The notes beneath the pieces are model-generated. The model did not search any database. It worked only from the letters and a program-made list of their open reading frames with translations, and had not been told where the DNA came from. The position numbers and the translations under genes were made by a program. Positions 9,020 to 17,896 of a stretch of 64,000 nt of DNA are shown here, in pieces. Position 1 is the stretch's first letter, and every line of letters begins with the position of its first letter. The stretch spans positions 2,387,811 through 2,451,810 of the forward strand of contig NZ_CP011311.1 of NCBI RefSeq assembly GCF_000980815.1, read 5' to 3'. Origin of the DNA: Corynebacterium camporealensis. GTDB taxonomy: Bacteria; Actinomycetota; Actinomycetes; Mycobacteriales; Mycobacteriaceae.

Positions 9020-9082
9020 CCCTTCGCGCTCACCGAAACCAGCATTTCAGCCAAAGTCGGTTCCCCCGGTGAGCGCGAAGGG
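9020..9082. repeat. Dyad repeat, copy 1 of 4
   Basis: The left arm CCCTTCGCGCTCACCG (9020-9035) and right arm CGGTGAGCGCGAAGGG (9067-9082) are perfectly complementary over 16 bp, enclosing a 31-bp loop that contains GCCAAA. TTCGTTTT follows, so this copy could also terminate the upstream oxidoreductase transcript. Confidence 0.85.
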
Positions 9083-9088
9083 TTCGTT

Positions 9089-9310
9089 TTAGCTAAAGCG
9101 GTCCGACTGCCACTCCTCCGCTTCCTTCAGATAACTCTGATCAGGCGAATTGGTCTTCATAGCTTGAACCATCTCTTCCTTAGCCCGTCGGTTCTTGTTG
9201 TCATTTACGAACTTCCGGAGATATTCATCGACTGAAAGGCCATCTTCTTTCGCGAGGGCGCGCACTTCGTCCCTTAGTGCTTTACTCACCCGTATCGTCA
9301 CAGTCTCCAT
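9089..9310 (-). CDS. Small ribbon-helix-helix (CopG/Arc-like) protein, possible orphan antitoxin
   Basis: A 73-residue protein whose first half (METVTIRVSKALRDEVRAL, then helix-turn-helix residues up to about 36) is a typical beta-strand/helix/helix DNA-binding fold. The acidic C-terminal tail, ending EEWQSDRFS, resembles RHH antitoxins. No toxin-like frame lies next to it. The gene is bracketed by dyad copies 1 and 2, six bases after one and 40 bp before the other. It may be an orphan antitoxin or a small repressor. Confidence 0.6.
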   Translation of the reverse strand: METVTIRVSKALRDEVRALAKEDGLSVDEYLRKFVNDNKNRRAKEEMVQAMKTNSPDQSYLKEAEEWQSDRFS

Positions 9311-9350
9311 AATCTAGTTGTCGCCTGGAGTTTTTGTTCCGTTAAAGGCG

Positions 9351-9412
9351 CCCTTCGCGCTCACCGAAAGCACGAATTCTGGCCAAACAGCGATTCCAGT
9401 GAGCGCGAAGGG
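9351..9412. repeat. Dyad repeat, copy 2 of 4
   Basis: Left arm CCCTTCGCGCTCACCG (9351-9366) and right arm CAGTGAGCGCGAAGGG (9397-9412), with one mismatch near the loop. The loop contains GGCCAAA. It lies upstream of the small RHH gene, within the 381-bp non-coding stretch 9311-9691, which holds nothing else recognisable besides copies 3 and 4. Confidence 0.85.
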
Positions 9413-9453
9413 TTCGTTGTCGTGCTGAAAACTGACCGCGCGAGGCACCCGGT

Positions 9454-9515
9454 CCCTTCGCGGTCACCGAAATTGAGATTCGCGGCCAAACTGAAATCCT
9501 GGTGAGCGCGAAGGG
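9454..9515. repeat. Dyad repeat, copy 3 of 4
   Basis: Left arm CCCTTCGCGGTCACCG (9454-9469) and right arm TGGTGAGCGCGAAGGG (9500-9515). The arms extend outward by GGT/ACC. The left arm has GGTCACC where copies 1 and 2 have GCTCACC, leaving a mismatch against the right arm. The loop again contains GGCCAAA. Confidence 0.85.
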
Positions 9516-9566
9516 ACCAGGGGCAAGAACGGGCTTGAGGTCCGAAATGGTCGGAATGACGAGGAG

Positions 9567-9628
9567 CCCTTCGCGGTCACGGAAAATGGGATTTGGGGCG
9601 AAAAGGTGATTTCGGTGAGCGCGAAGGG
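9567..9628. repeat. Dyad repeat, copy 4 of 4
   Basis: Left arm CCCTTCGCGGTCACGG (9567-9582) and right arm CGGTGAGCGCGAAGGG (9613-9628). It shares the GGTCAC variant with copy 3, and its loop contains GGGGCGAAA. It ends 64 bp before the next gene start. Confidence 0.85.
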
Positions 9629-9691
9629 TGCGGAAACCCGGGGATGCGGGCGGGGACCGCGTGGGAATGGGAACGGACTTAGAATGGCGGC

Positions 9692-10456
9692 ATGGATAAA
9701 GTAAGCGCAGCACTCGGGTTCGAGTTCGTCGATTTTGATGACCTGGTTAATACGCTGTCGGAAGCTACGGACGACAAGATGTACAACGTTCCGGGCTTTG
9801 ACGGCGCTATGCATTACGAGGATCCATCGGGTGCGCGATTGACCGCGTTCCAGTACGAGGCCGAATGGGCGAGCTTGCCGGGATTCCGCAGTGACAGCAC
9901 GGTGGATTCGACGGTGTATCGGGTAACGCCGTATATCGCGATGGTGGAATTGCGCCGTGCGCAGGACGGAGCTGTATTTAATCAGTTCGGTGCGGCATCG
10001 GATGAGGCGTGCGCGCTACCGGGGGCTAATCCGGCTGGAGGGGAGAAATTGCGCGCTGACCAGCTAAGAATCGCTGCGGTCGGGGTGGACTATGAGCTGT
10101 ATAAGGACGTTGAGGAGTGGAAAGCATCGCCAGATGGCTATGACGTGGAGTTTCCGTCGGAGCTCTACTCCCCTTCCACGGAGCGCTATTACAAGGACTT
10201 CCGACCGAGTGGCGTGGTGCCTTATGTGCGCCTTGGTGGGGTGATTCGGGGTGTCGATAAGCGGACGAACCAGCTAACGGATCAGGATTTCTATGTCTGC
10301 GCGATTGCGACGCCGGCGGGCAATTTGCCGCTGATCATTGGCGCGGATGACGTTGAAGAGAAAGGTGAGCCAGCAGAAGGAATGGTGTTCCACGGATCGG
10401 CGTGCATGTTGGCGGCGGCCGGTTTTTGGGATGCCCAACTTAATAAGCAGCTTTAA
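9692..10456 (+). CDS. Conserved hypothetical protein
   Basis: An acidic 254-residue soluble protein with no signal peptide or membrane helix. I do not recognise its family. Visible features are an aromatic-rich mid-region (SPSTERYYKDFRPSGVVPYVRLGGVI) and a hydrophobic C-terminal segment (GSACMLAAAGFWDAQL). TAGAAT at 9680-9685 is 6 nt before the ATG, so the start is well supported as leaderless. Coding is supported by length and by the GC-rich third positions shared with its neighbours. No function is inferred. Confidence 0.65.
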   Translation: MDKVSAALGFEFVDFDDLVNTLSEATDDKMYNVPGFDGAMHYEDPSGARLTAFQYEAEWASLPGFRSDSTVDSTVYRVTPYIAMVELRRAQDGAVFNQFGAASDEACALPGANPAGGEKLRADQLRIAAVGVDYELYKDVEEWKASPDGYDVEFPSELYSPSTERYYKDFRPSGVVPYVRLGGVIRGVDKRTNQLTDQDFYVCAIATPAGNLPLIIGADDVEEKGEPAEGMVFHGSACMLAAAGFWDAQLNKQL

Positions 10457-10492
10457 CGCCGAACGAAGAGACCCATGATGGGGCGTCACAGA

Positions 10493-10525
10493 CAAAAGCC
10501 CCCACGTCGAATGAACGTCAGGGCT
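10493..10525 (-). terminator. Rho-independent terminator of leuS
   Basis: On the minus strand, AGCCCTGACGT (10525-10515) pairs with ACGTGGGGGCT (10507-10497) with two internal mismatches around a 7-nt loop, and TTTTGTC follows. It lies 15 bp beyond the leuS stop. Confidence 0.7.
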
Positions 10526-10539
10526 ACTCGTCCGCGGGT

Positions 10540-13383
10540 TTACTTCACGACGAGGTTCACCATGCGGCCGGGGACGTAGATTTGCTTGACTACGTTCTTG
10601 CCTTCGGTTTGATGGGCGATTTTTTCGTCGTCCAAAGCGGCGGCGAGGATGGTGTCCTTGTCGGCATCGGCGGCGACCTGGATGCGGGACTTCACCTTGC
10701 CGTTGATTTGGACAGGGATTTCGATTTCGTCGTCGACCAGGTACTTCTCGTCGAAGGACGGGAATGGCTCGAAGGTGATGGTCTCATCGTGGCCGAAGCG
10801 CTTCCACAGTTCTTCCGCGATGTGCGGGGCGACAGGGGAGACCATCTGGACGATGGGCTCGACTGCAGCACGCGGGGCACCATCCTTGTAAGCCTTGGTT
10901 AGGTAGTTGACGTACTCGATGAGCTTGGCCACCACGGTGTTCAGGCGCAGGTTGGCGTAGTCGTCGCGCACGCCGGCGATGGTGCGGTGGAGCTGCTTGA
11001 GGTCGTCCTTGGTGAGGTCAGCATCGGAAGTTGCCAGCTCACCGGTGGTTTCGTTGACCGCGAGGCGCCACAGGCGCTGCAGGAAACGCTGGGAACCAAC
11101 GACGTCCTTGGTAGCCCATGGGCGAGAGGTATCGAGTGGGCCCATGGACATCTCGTAGACGCGCAGGGTGTCAGCACCGAAGTCACGGCAGATTTCATCC
11201 GGGGCGACGGCGTTCTTCAAGGACTTGCCCATCTTGCCGTATTCCTGGTTGACCTCTTCGCCGTTGTAGAAGAACTTGCCGTCCTTTTCCTCGACCTCGG
11301 CAGCCGGGACGTAGACGCCACGGGCATCGGTGTAGGCGTATGCCTGAATGTAGCCCTGGTTGTAGAGGCGACGGTACGGCTCCTGGGAGCTGACAAAGCC
11401 CAGGTCAAAGAGTACCTTGTGCCAGAAACGAGAGTAGAGCAGGTGAAGCACGGCGTGCTCGACGCCGCCGACATACAGGTCGACGCCGCCGGGATCCTGC
11501 GGTCCGTGCTGGTCCGGACGCGGGCCGGTCCAGTAGCGCTCGTTCTCTAAGTCGCAGAAGGCATCGTCGTTTTGCGGATCGACATAACGCAGCTGGTACC
11601 AGGAAGAACCTGCCCACTGTGGCATGACGTTGGTGTCGCGGTAGTAGGTCTGCGGGCCATCGCCCAGGTCGAGTTCGACCTCAACCCACTCGCGAGCCTT
11701 GGCCAGTGGCGGCTGCGGCTCAGAGTTAGCGTCGTCCGGATCGAAGGAAACCGGCTGGTAGTCCTCGACCTCAGGGAGCTCGACCGGAAGCATGGACTCG
11801 GGCAGGGGATAGGCCTGGCCTTTGGCGTCGTAGACGACCGGGAAAGGCTCGCCCCAGTAGCGCTGGCGAGCAAAGAGCCAATCGCGCAGCTTGTACTGGA
11901 TCTTCTCCACACCGCTGCCGTCTTCTTCCAACCACTCGATGGTGCGAGCGATGGCGTCTTCCTTGTTCAGGCCGTTGATGTCCAGGCCCTTGTCATTGGA
12001 AGAGTTCACGGCCGTACCGTCTTCGGTGTAGGCCTCTTCCTCGATGTTGCCGCCGGCGACGACCTCAGTAATCGGCAACCCGAATTCCTGAGCGAACTCG
12101 TAGTCACGGGTATCGTGCGCCGGCACCGCCATGATGGCGCCAGTACCGTAACCAGCAAGAACGTAGTCGGCGATGAAGATCGGAATCTGGCGACCATTGA
12201 CCGGGTTAGTGGCATAGGTGCCCAGGAAGACGCCAGTCTTTTCCTTATTCTCTTGGCGCTCCAGATCCGACTTCGCAGCGATATCGGCGCGGTAGGACTC
12301 GACAGCTTCCTTCGGGTCGTCGTTGCCGTAGGTCCAGCGCTCGTCGACATCGTCGTCGTAAGGGATGGGGGAGAGGAGGGCATCGACAAGCTCATGCTCC
12401 GGTGCCAGCACCATGTATTCCGCACCGAACAAGGTGTCCGGGCGGGTGGTGAAGACGTCAATGCCGTAGCCCTCAGCGGTAAAGGTGACCTCGGCGCCGC
12501 GGGAGCGACCAATCCAGTTGCGCTGCATGGACTTGACCTTTTCCGGCCAATCCAGAAGCTCCAGGTCATCGAGGAGACGATCGGAGTAGGCGGTAATGCG
12601 CATCATCCACTGCGAGAGGTTCTTGCGGAAGACAGGGAAGTTGCCGCGCTCGGACTTGCCCTCGGCGGTGACCTCCTCGTTCGCCAGCACGGTACCCAGG
12701 CCCGGGCACCAGTTCACGGTGGAATTAGACAGGTAGACCAAGCGGAACTCATCGATAGCCGCGCGCTGCTCAGCAGGGGAGAGGTCCTCAAAGTAGCGGC
12801 CATCCTTGGTGGTGCGCTTGTTGGCCTCAAGCTCCTTAATCAGCTCCGCAATTGGGCGAGCTTTCTGCTGCTCCTCGTCGAACCAGGAGTTGTAAATCTG
12901 CAGGAAGATCCACTGGGTCCACTTAAAGAAGTCCGGGTCAGTGGTCTCCACGGAGCGGCGCTCGTCGTGGCCCAAGCCGAGCATCGCTAGCTGCTTGCGC
13001 ATGTTTTCGATGTTGTCCATCGTCGTCGTGCGCGGGTGGGTACCGGTCTGGATGGCGTACTGCTCCGCCGGCAGACCGAAAGCGTCATAACCAAGCGTAT
13101 GCAGGACATTCTTGCCCAGCATGCGGTTGTAACGGGCGTAAGTATCCGTCGCAATGTAGCCCAGCGGGTGACCGACGTGCAGACCCGCACCGGAAGGGTA
13201 GGGGAACATGTCCTGGACGTTGAGCTTTTCCTGCGGCAGGTCGCCATCGGTAGCTAGCGCGCCGACGGGATTGGGCGCGTGGAATGTACCGTGTTCCTGC
13301 CAGTACTGCTGCCAGGTCTTTTCAATCTGGTTGGCCAGCTCCGGGGTATAGCGGTGGGCCGTGGAATCGCTCGGGTTAGTCAT
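10540..13383 (-). CDS. leuS: Leucyl-tRNA synthetase
   Basis: Class Ia synthetase of 947 residues that charges tRNA-Leu. The HIGH motif appears as [16 protein letters not shown], a CP1 editing domain is present (including [19 protein letters not shown]), and the KMSKS loop appears as KMGKS in [12 protein letters not shown]. The C-terminal anticodon-binding domain is complete. The ATG at 13383 (MTNPSDST) is used. An in-frame upstream extension to 13491 is rich in Cys, Ser and Arg and unlike LeuS. TACACT on the minus strand at 13397-13392, 8 nt before the ATG, suggests a leaderless start. Confidence 0.97.
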   Translation of the reverse strand: MTNPSDSTAHRYTPELANQIEKTWQQYWQEHGTFHAPNPVGALATDGDLPQEKLNVQDMFPYPSGAGLHVGHPLGYIATDTYARYNRMLGKNVLHTLGYDAFGLPAEQYAIQTGTHPRTTTMDNIENMRKQLAMLGLGHDERRSVETTDPDFFKWTQWIFLQIYNSWFDEEQQKARPIAELIKELEANKRTTKDGRYFEDLSPAEQRAAIDEFRLVYLSNSTVNWCPGLGTVLANEEVTAEGKSERGNFPVFRKNLSQWMMRITAYSDRLLDDLELLDWPEKVKSMQRNWIGRSRGAEVTFTAEGYGIDVFTTRPDTLFGAEYMVLAPEHELVDALLSPIPYDDDVDERWTYGNDDPKEAVESYRADIAAKSDLERQENKEKTGVFLGTYATNPVNGRQIPIFIADYVLAGYGTGAIMAVPAHDTRDYEFAQEFGLPITEVVAGGNIEEEAYTEDGTAVNSSNDKGLDINGLNKEDAIARTIEWLEEDGSGVEKIQYKLRDWLFARQRYWGEPFPVVYDAKGQAYPLPESMLPVELPEVEDYQPVSFDPDDANSEPQPPLAKAREWVEVELDLGDGPQTYYRDTNVMPQWAGSSWYQLRYVDPQNDDAFCDLENERYWTGPRPDQHGPQDPGGVDLYVGGVEHAVLHLLYSRFWHKVLFDLGFVSSQEPYRRLYNQGYIQAYAYTDARGVYVPAAEVEEKDGKFFYNGEEVNQEYGKMGKSLKNAVAPDEICRDFGADTLRVYEMSMGPLDTSRPWATKDVVGSQRFLQRLWRLAVNETTGELATSDADLTKDDLKQLHRTIAGVRDDYANLRLNTVVAKLIEYVNYLTKAYKDGAPRAAVEPIVQMVSPVAPHIAEELWKRFGHDETITFEPFPSFDEKYLVDDEIEIPVQINGKVKSRIQVAADADKDTILAAALDDEKIAHQTEGKNVVKQIYVPGRMVNLVVK

Positions 13384-13462
13384 GCTTAGACAGTGTAGTA
13401 GGCGCAGGTTGCTGGCGTGAACTGTACCCACGCACATGCTTGACGATGCCCACCCGCAACCC

Positions 13463-13609
13463 CGTTTCATACTTCCACGAGATCGTTTCATACTTTAGCC
13501 AGAGTATGAAACGAGTATGAAACGATTAACCAGCATATTTGGGAGGTGTATCCTAAATTCGTTTCATACTTCACAGGATCATGAAACGATTTTGCTAAAG
13601 TATGAAACG
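13463..13609. promoter_or_regulatory. Seven-copy operator array upstream of the AlbA_2 gene
   Basis: The element CGTTTCATACTT occurs at 13463-13474, 13484-13496 and 13560-13571. Its reverse complement AGTATGAAACG occurs at 13503-13513, 13514-13524 and 13599-13609, and a degenerate copy lies at 13579-13588. Copies 2/3 and 5/6 form inverted pairs with 6-7 bp between them. Copies 3/4 abut in tandem. The last copy covers the probable -10 box TAAAGT (13596-13601) and the first base of the GTG start. Bound protein would therefore block the promoter, which suggests autorepression. Confidence 0.75.
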
Positions 13610-15417
13610 TGAACGTTGAAGAAATCCGCGAAATTATCCAACTACTTCGTGAAAGTGGCTCTGATAATTACCGCATCGAGGCTAAAGATGCGTCCCAAGG
13701 ATTGCCGGAATCCTTGGACGAAACATTGTCTGCCTTCGGAAACATGCCCGAAGGCGGCATCATCCTGCTCGGTGTGGCTGAAAATGGAGGAAGCTTCGAC
13801 GTTACAGGCGTGTGGGACGCCGCTGAGGCCCAAGCAGCACTCGGGGGCAAAGCTCGCAATCGAATTGTGCCTGCACTGCAACTCGGGGCAATCGATGTCG
13901 CGACTGTAGAAGGTAAGCAGGTCGTAACCTGTGTCGTACCTCCACAGCCTGCTGAATTCAAACCTTTTCGCGTAAAGAAATACGGCCCTAGCTTTACTCG
14001 ATCCGCAGATGGTGACTATCAACTTTCTGGACGTGAAGAGCTCTATCTTGCAAGCGCAGGCAAGCATCAGTTTTATGACCGCGCTCCAGTAGCTGGGGCA
14101 AGCGTCGAAAAGGACCTCGACCAAAACCTGGTGGAGCAATATCTCGCCGCACAATTGCAATCGGCTCCTCGCTTGAGCCGCGCCAGCCGCGAGGAACAGC
14201 TGATGCGCACGAACGTAGTCGCTGATGATTCGGGAACTCCGACTGTTGCTGCGATTTATGCGCTGGGCGTTCACCCACAACAGTTTTTCCCACACCTGGC
14301 AATCAAGGCTCATGTTAACCCCGGACCTGGTTCGGATCCTTCAGTTCGCCTCATGAACCAGCGGCAGTTTTCTGGTCCCGTTCCAGACCTTCTGGATCAA
14401 GCTTTTTCCTGGGTGCAGGAGCACTTGAACTCCGCGGTCGTATTTAACGATGGCCAAGGCAGAGATCTACCTGAACTGCCCGCGGTGGCTATCCGCGAGC
14501 TCATTGCCAATGCCATTGTGCATCGCGATTTATCACCTGCCAGCGACGGTACATATGTAGAAATCATCAAAGCCCCAACCAAACTCATCATCAAAAGTCC
14601 TGGTGGCCTGTGGGGGATTACCGAAAGGCAGCTCGGTTTCACAGGCCCGCACGCACGCAACCCAGTGTTGTACGACATGTGTTCAGCCATTCGCACCCAG
14701 CATGGAAACCGCATTATTGAAGCCCACGCCACTGGCATTCCTGCAGTGCGACAGGCCTTAAGCGAGGCGTTTCTTCCCGAACCGTACTTCAAAGATGGCG
14801 TCATCAACTTCCAAGCAACGCTGTCTTCAACGTCCACATTTAGCGCGGAGCAGCTTGCCTGGCTCTCCCGGCTCCCCGGTGCCGCCACCTTGTCAGCTGC
14901 CCAAAAGCATGCTTTGGTCACGATGTACAACGGAGAAGAAGTAACAAACAGCAGCTACCGGGAAGCTTTCCCCATGGACTCTGTCAAAGCTCGAAATGAA
15001 CTGCAAGAACTCGTCCACTTCGGATTGGTCGAGGTGACTGGCAGCGGTCGCAGTACAGCTTATTCCTTAAAAGAAAGTGCCAAGCGAAATCCATTCAGCG
15101 TCGACCTGCCCCAAACATCACAGCCCCCAACACCAGAGCCTGCGACGCCTGAACCACAGCGTCAACCTGTTCCAGGGCCATCGATTAGCCACGACACTGA
15201 ACCACAGGGCTACCTTTCAACTGAGCAGAAGGCCGCGCGCGTTCGCGAAGCGTTGCAGGAAGCAGGAATTCCGCTCTCACATGAAGAATTACTTGAGGCG
15301 ACTGGTATGACCCGGGGACAGTTGGCTCCCACACGTAAACGCATGGTGGACAGCGGTGAATTGCTCACCACAAAGACGCCACTGCGGGCAAGGAATCAGA
15401 AGTATTACCTGGCTTGA
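13609..15417 (+). CDS. AlbA_2 (Schlafen-like) domain protein with GHKL ATPase and C-terminal winged helix; probable autoregulator
   Basis: A 602-residue COG2865-type protein. The N-terminal AlbA_2 domain is marked by IEAKDA, then LSAFGNMPEGGIILLGV (about 38-55). A HATPase_c_4-like domain follows, with AIRELIANAIVHRDLS (N box, about 296-311) and IIKSPGGLWGITE. The C-terminal region has two winged-helix-like segments separated by a Pro-rich linker (about 500-530). The GTG at 13609 follows TAAAGT by 7 nt, so the transcript is probably leaderless. Base composition is visibly more AT-rich than the neighbours, consistent with acquisition. Family members are regulators or defence-linked proteins, and the function here is unknown. 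A paralogue lies at 50755-52464. Confidence 0.8.
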   Translation: MNVEEIREIIQLLRESGSDNYRIEAKDASQGLPESLDETLSAFGNMPEGGIILLGVAENGGSFDVTGVWDAAEAQAALGGKARNRIVPALQLGAIDVATVEGKQVVTCVVPPQPAEFKPFRVKKYGPSFTRSADGDYQLSGREELYLASAGKHQFYDRAPVAGASVEKDLDQNLVEQYLAAQLQSAPRLSRASREEQLMRTNVVADDSGTPTVAAIYALGVHPQQFFPHLAIKAHVNPGPGSDPSVRLMNQRQFSGPVPDLLDQAFSWVQEHLNSAVVFNDGQGRDLPELPAVAIRELIANAIVHRDLSPASDGTYVEIIKAPTKLIIKSPGGLWGITERQLGFTGPHARNPVLYDMCSAIRTQHGNRIIEAHATGIPAVRQALSEAFLPEPYFKDGVINFQATLSSTSTFSAEQLAWLSRLPGAATLSAAQKHALVTMYNGEEVTNSSYREAFPMDSVKARNELQELVHFGLVEVTGSGRSTAYSLKESAKRNPFSVDLPQTSQPPTPEPATPEPQRQPVPGPSISHDTEPQGYLSTEQKAARVREALQEAGIPLSHEELLEATGMTRGQLAPTRKRMVDSGELLTTKTPLRARNQKYYLA

Positions 15418-15573
15418 CGGACTCGAAAGGCAATTTAACAAGTGTTTGCTTGCACTTAACCAAAATGTTTCTTTTCTATAACCCGGCGCAGATAGGTTAG
15501 CTTTCGTCGCCGCTTCGGCTGGTTAACAGCTGTAAGGGGCAGTCTCTCTCTTTACTTCTACGAAGGATCTCTC

Positions 15574-17151
15574 ATGCGTAACTTCTCTTCCGCACGCCGT
15601 CTGGGTGCTGCGGCTATTGCCGGTTCGGTCATCACCGCCGGTGTCGTTGCCCCGGCTTCTGCACAGGAATCTGCTGGCCCGAAGAACATCATCTACATGA
15701 TTGGTGATGGCATGGGCTACAACCACGTTGCCTACAATAATCTCTTCGAGACCGGCCAGTCCAAGTACCTGGTCGACGGTGAGTTCTCCGCCGAGGGCCC
15801 GCAGGAAATCGAAGGCGAGTCCGTCCAGGCTTACGAGGACTTCAACCACTTGGCTATGTCCACCTACTCCCACGGTGGCACCTACGACCCGGAGCAGGCC
15901 TGGGCTACTCATGACTACGTCAACGAGGGCATCATCACCGACTCCGCTGCAGCCAGCACCGCGATGGCTACCGGCGCCAAGGTCGAAAACGGCCGCATCG
16001 GTGTGAACAACTACGGCCACAAGCTGGAAAGCATGTCGGAGCGCGCAAAGAAGCTCGGCAAGGCAGCTGGCGTTGTCTCCTCCGTTCCTTTCTCGCATGC
16101 GACCCCGGCAGGCTTTGCGGCGCACAACCCGGACCGCAACGCTTACGGTGAGATCACCAACGAGATGCTGGACTCCGACCTCGACTTGGTCATGGGTGCA
16201 GGCCACCCGCTTTACGATGACTCCAACAACCTCCTGGACACCCCGGAGTACGGCTACATCGATAAAGAAGACTTCGACCGCCTGTCCAACGGTGAGACCG
16301 ACTGGAACTTCTTCGACACCACTGAGGACTTCGAGCAGCTGGCAAACGGCCAGGTAGAACCAGATAAGAAGTACTGGGGCACCCCACAGGTTGCCTCCAC
16401 CCTGCAGCAGGGCCGCGACGGCGAGGGCGAGACCCCGTACTCCGACCCGCGCAACGACGTGGTCGACCTGGCCACCATGACCACCGGTGCACTCAACGTG
16501 CTGGGCCAGGAAGAAGAGGGCTTCAGCGTCATGATTGAAGGCGGCGCCATCGACTGGACCGGCCACGCTAACGATTCTGCTCGCGAAATCGAGGAGATGC
16601 AGGACTTCAACGCTTCCGTCGATGCCGCCATCGAGTGGGTGAACCAGAACTCCAACTGGGATGAGACCCTGCTGATTGTCACCGCTGACCACGAGACCGG
16701 CTGCCTGTCTGGCCCGGATGAGACCGAGAAGTGGAACGCCCAGCAGGGCGAGGCTGGTCAGCTGCCGGAGCACGAGTGGTACTCCGGTGACCATACCAAC
16801 CAGCTGGTTCCTTTCTTCTTCAAGGGCGCGGGCTCCGCTGATCTGGAGGCCAAGGTCAAGGGCACCGACCCGGTTCGCGGCGACTACCTGGACAACACCG
16901 CCGTGGCTACCCTGGCCCTGCAGCAGTGGTGGCACGGCACCTCCGACGACGATGGCGACAACGGCGACGACAACGCCCCAGCTCCGGATAACGGCAGCAG
17001 CCTGAGCTCGTCTAGCAGCCTGCTCTCCGGCCTCGCTGGCGCTGGCATCGCCGCTGGTCTCATCGGCGCTATCCTGACCTTGGCGCAGAACCTGGGCATC
17101 GTCCGCATTGACCTCACTCCGATTGAGAAGGCACTGCGCGACCTGTTCTAG
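15574..17151 (+). CDS. phoA: Secreted alkaline phosphatase
   Basis: Phosphomonoesterase of 525 residues with a signal peptide cleaved after about residue 30 (VAPASA). Metal and active-site motifs are present: MIGDGMGYNH (first Asp), TDSAAASTAMATG (nucleophilic Ser), EGGAIDWTGHAND and TADHETG, with HTNQLVPFF near the end. A Ser/Asp/Gly-rich linker precedes a hydrophobic C-terminal segment (SGLAGAGIAAGLIGAILTLA) that may anchor it in the envelope. It follows a good ribosome binding site (GAAGGATC). The 156-bp upstream gap carries repeated GGTTAGC/GGTTAAC but no Pho box that I can assign. Confidence 0.88.
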   Translation: MRNFSSARRLGAAAIAGSVITAGVVAPASAQESAGPKNIIYMIGDGMGYNHVAYNNLFETGQSKYLVDGEFSAEGPQEIEGESVQAYEDFNHLAMSTYSHGGTYDPEQAWATHDYVNEGIITDSAAASTAMATGAKVENGRIGVNNYGHKLESMSERAKKLGKAAGVVSSVPFSHATPAGFAAHNPDRNAYGEITNEMLDSDLDLVMGAGHPLYDDSNNLLDTPEYGYIDKEDFDRLSNGETDWNFFDTTEDFEQLANGQVEPDKKYWGTPQVASTLQQGRDGEGETPYSDPRNDVVDLATMTTGALNVLGQEEEGFSVMIEGGAIDWTGHANDSAREIEEMQDFNASVDAAIEWVNQNSNWDETLLIVTADHETGCLSGPDETEKWNAQQGEAGQLPEHEWYSGDHTNQLVPFFFKGAGSADLEAKVKGTDPVRGDYLDNTAVATLALQQWWHGTSDDDGDNGDDNAPAPDNGSSLSSSSSLLSGLAGAGIAAGLIGAILTLAQNLGIVRIDLTPIEKALRDLF

Positions 17152-17199
17152 TCCCAAAGGCCCTGCAGCCGCGACTGTGACCCAGTACACTACAGCGGC

Positions 17200-17832
17200 A
17201 TGCAGGTTCTTAGCACTAATATCGCCGTACCCCGTCCGAGTGGGGTGCGGCGTTATGCGACTACGGGCATCGATAAGCGTCCGGCCCCGCAGCTCACAGT
17301 GACCAAGGTGGGCCCACACTACGGGGATGGGTCGGCCGCCGAGCAAGATTTCATCGGCGACAGCGAGCACCACGGCGGCGCCGACAAAGCACTCTATGCC
17401 GTTGCCCGCGAGGAACTGGACTACTGGGAACACAAACTCGACCGCACGCTTAACGATGGCTGCTTTGGCGAGAACCTCACCACCTCCGGCATCGACTGGA
17501 CGACAACGCTCATTAACCAGCGCGTCCACATCGGTGAGGTCATCCTGGAAGTCTCCATTCCCCGCCAACCCTGTGCCACTTTTGCCGCGTGGATGGATAT
17601 CAAAGGCTGGGTCAAGACCTTTACCCAGCGCGGCGATTGTGGCGCGTACCTGCGCGTTATCGAGCCCGGCACGATTGAACCCGGCGCGCCCATTGAACTG
17701 GGCCCCGAACCCGAACACGGCATCACAATGGGCACGGCCTTTGCCGCCAAGATGGGCGATAAGAAGCTCGCCGAACAGGTTTACAACTCTGGGTGTATGC
17801 CAGCCGCACATCAAGACAGCTACCGGCCTTAA
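17200..17832 (+). CDS. MOSC domain protein, YiiM-like
   Basis: A 210-residue protein with the YiiM arrangement: GDSEHHGGADKALYAVAREE, CFGENLTTSGI and the conserved cysteine motif SIPRQPCATFAAWM. MOSC domains bind molybdenum-cofactor sulfur or act in detoxifying reduction of N-hydroxylated compounds (YiiM/YcbX group). TACACT at 17186-17191 lies 8 nt before the ATG, so it may be leaderless. The C-terminus is complete. Confidence 0.85.
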   Translation: MQVLSTNIAVPRPSGVRRYATTGIDKRPAPQLTVTKVGPHYGDGSAAEQDFIGDSEHHGGADKALYAVAREELDYWEHKLDRTLNDGCFGENLTTSGIDWTTTLINQRVHIGEVILEVSIPRQPCATFAAWMDIKGWVKTFTQRGDCGAYLRVIEPGTIEPGAPIELGPEPEHGITMGTAFAAKMGDKKLAEQVYNSGCMPAAHQDSYRP

Positions 17833-17896
17833 AGCTCTCATTCACCGCGTGCCAGCAGCGGTTTTCCACTAGAAATGAAGACTTCCGGAGAGCACC

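Noticed and set aside
9020..9628. CRISPR or insertion sequence interpretation of the dyad repeats
   Set aside because: Only four units, unequal spacing, no transposase and no spacer-length regularity.
9342..9814. Two overlapping minus-strand open frames with repeated peptide PFALTE
   Set aside because: They are translations of the dyad repeats; no start signals, and they overlap the start of the 9692 gene.
11572..12990. A 472-codon plus-strand open frame opposite leuS
   Set aside because: It is antisense to intact LeuS motifs, with low-complexity composition and no family match.
13463..13609. CRISPR array interpretation of the iterated motif
   Set aside because: Units are about 12 bp in both orientations with irregular short spacing; no spacers of uniform length and no cas genes.
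15523..17841. A 772-codon minus-strand open frame opposite phoA and the MOSC gene
   Set aside because: The plus strand carries clear enzyme motifs over the whole span; the antisense frame is a by-product of GC-rich codon positions and has no recognisable domain.
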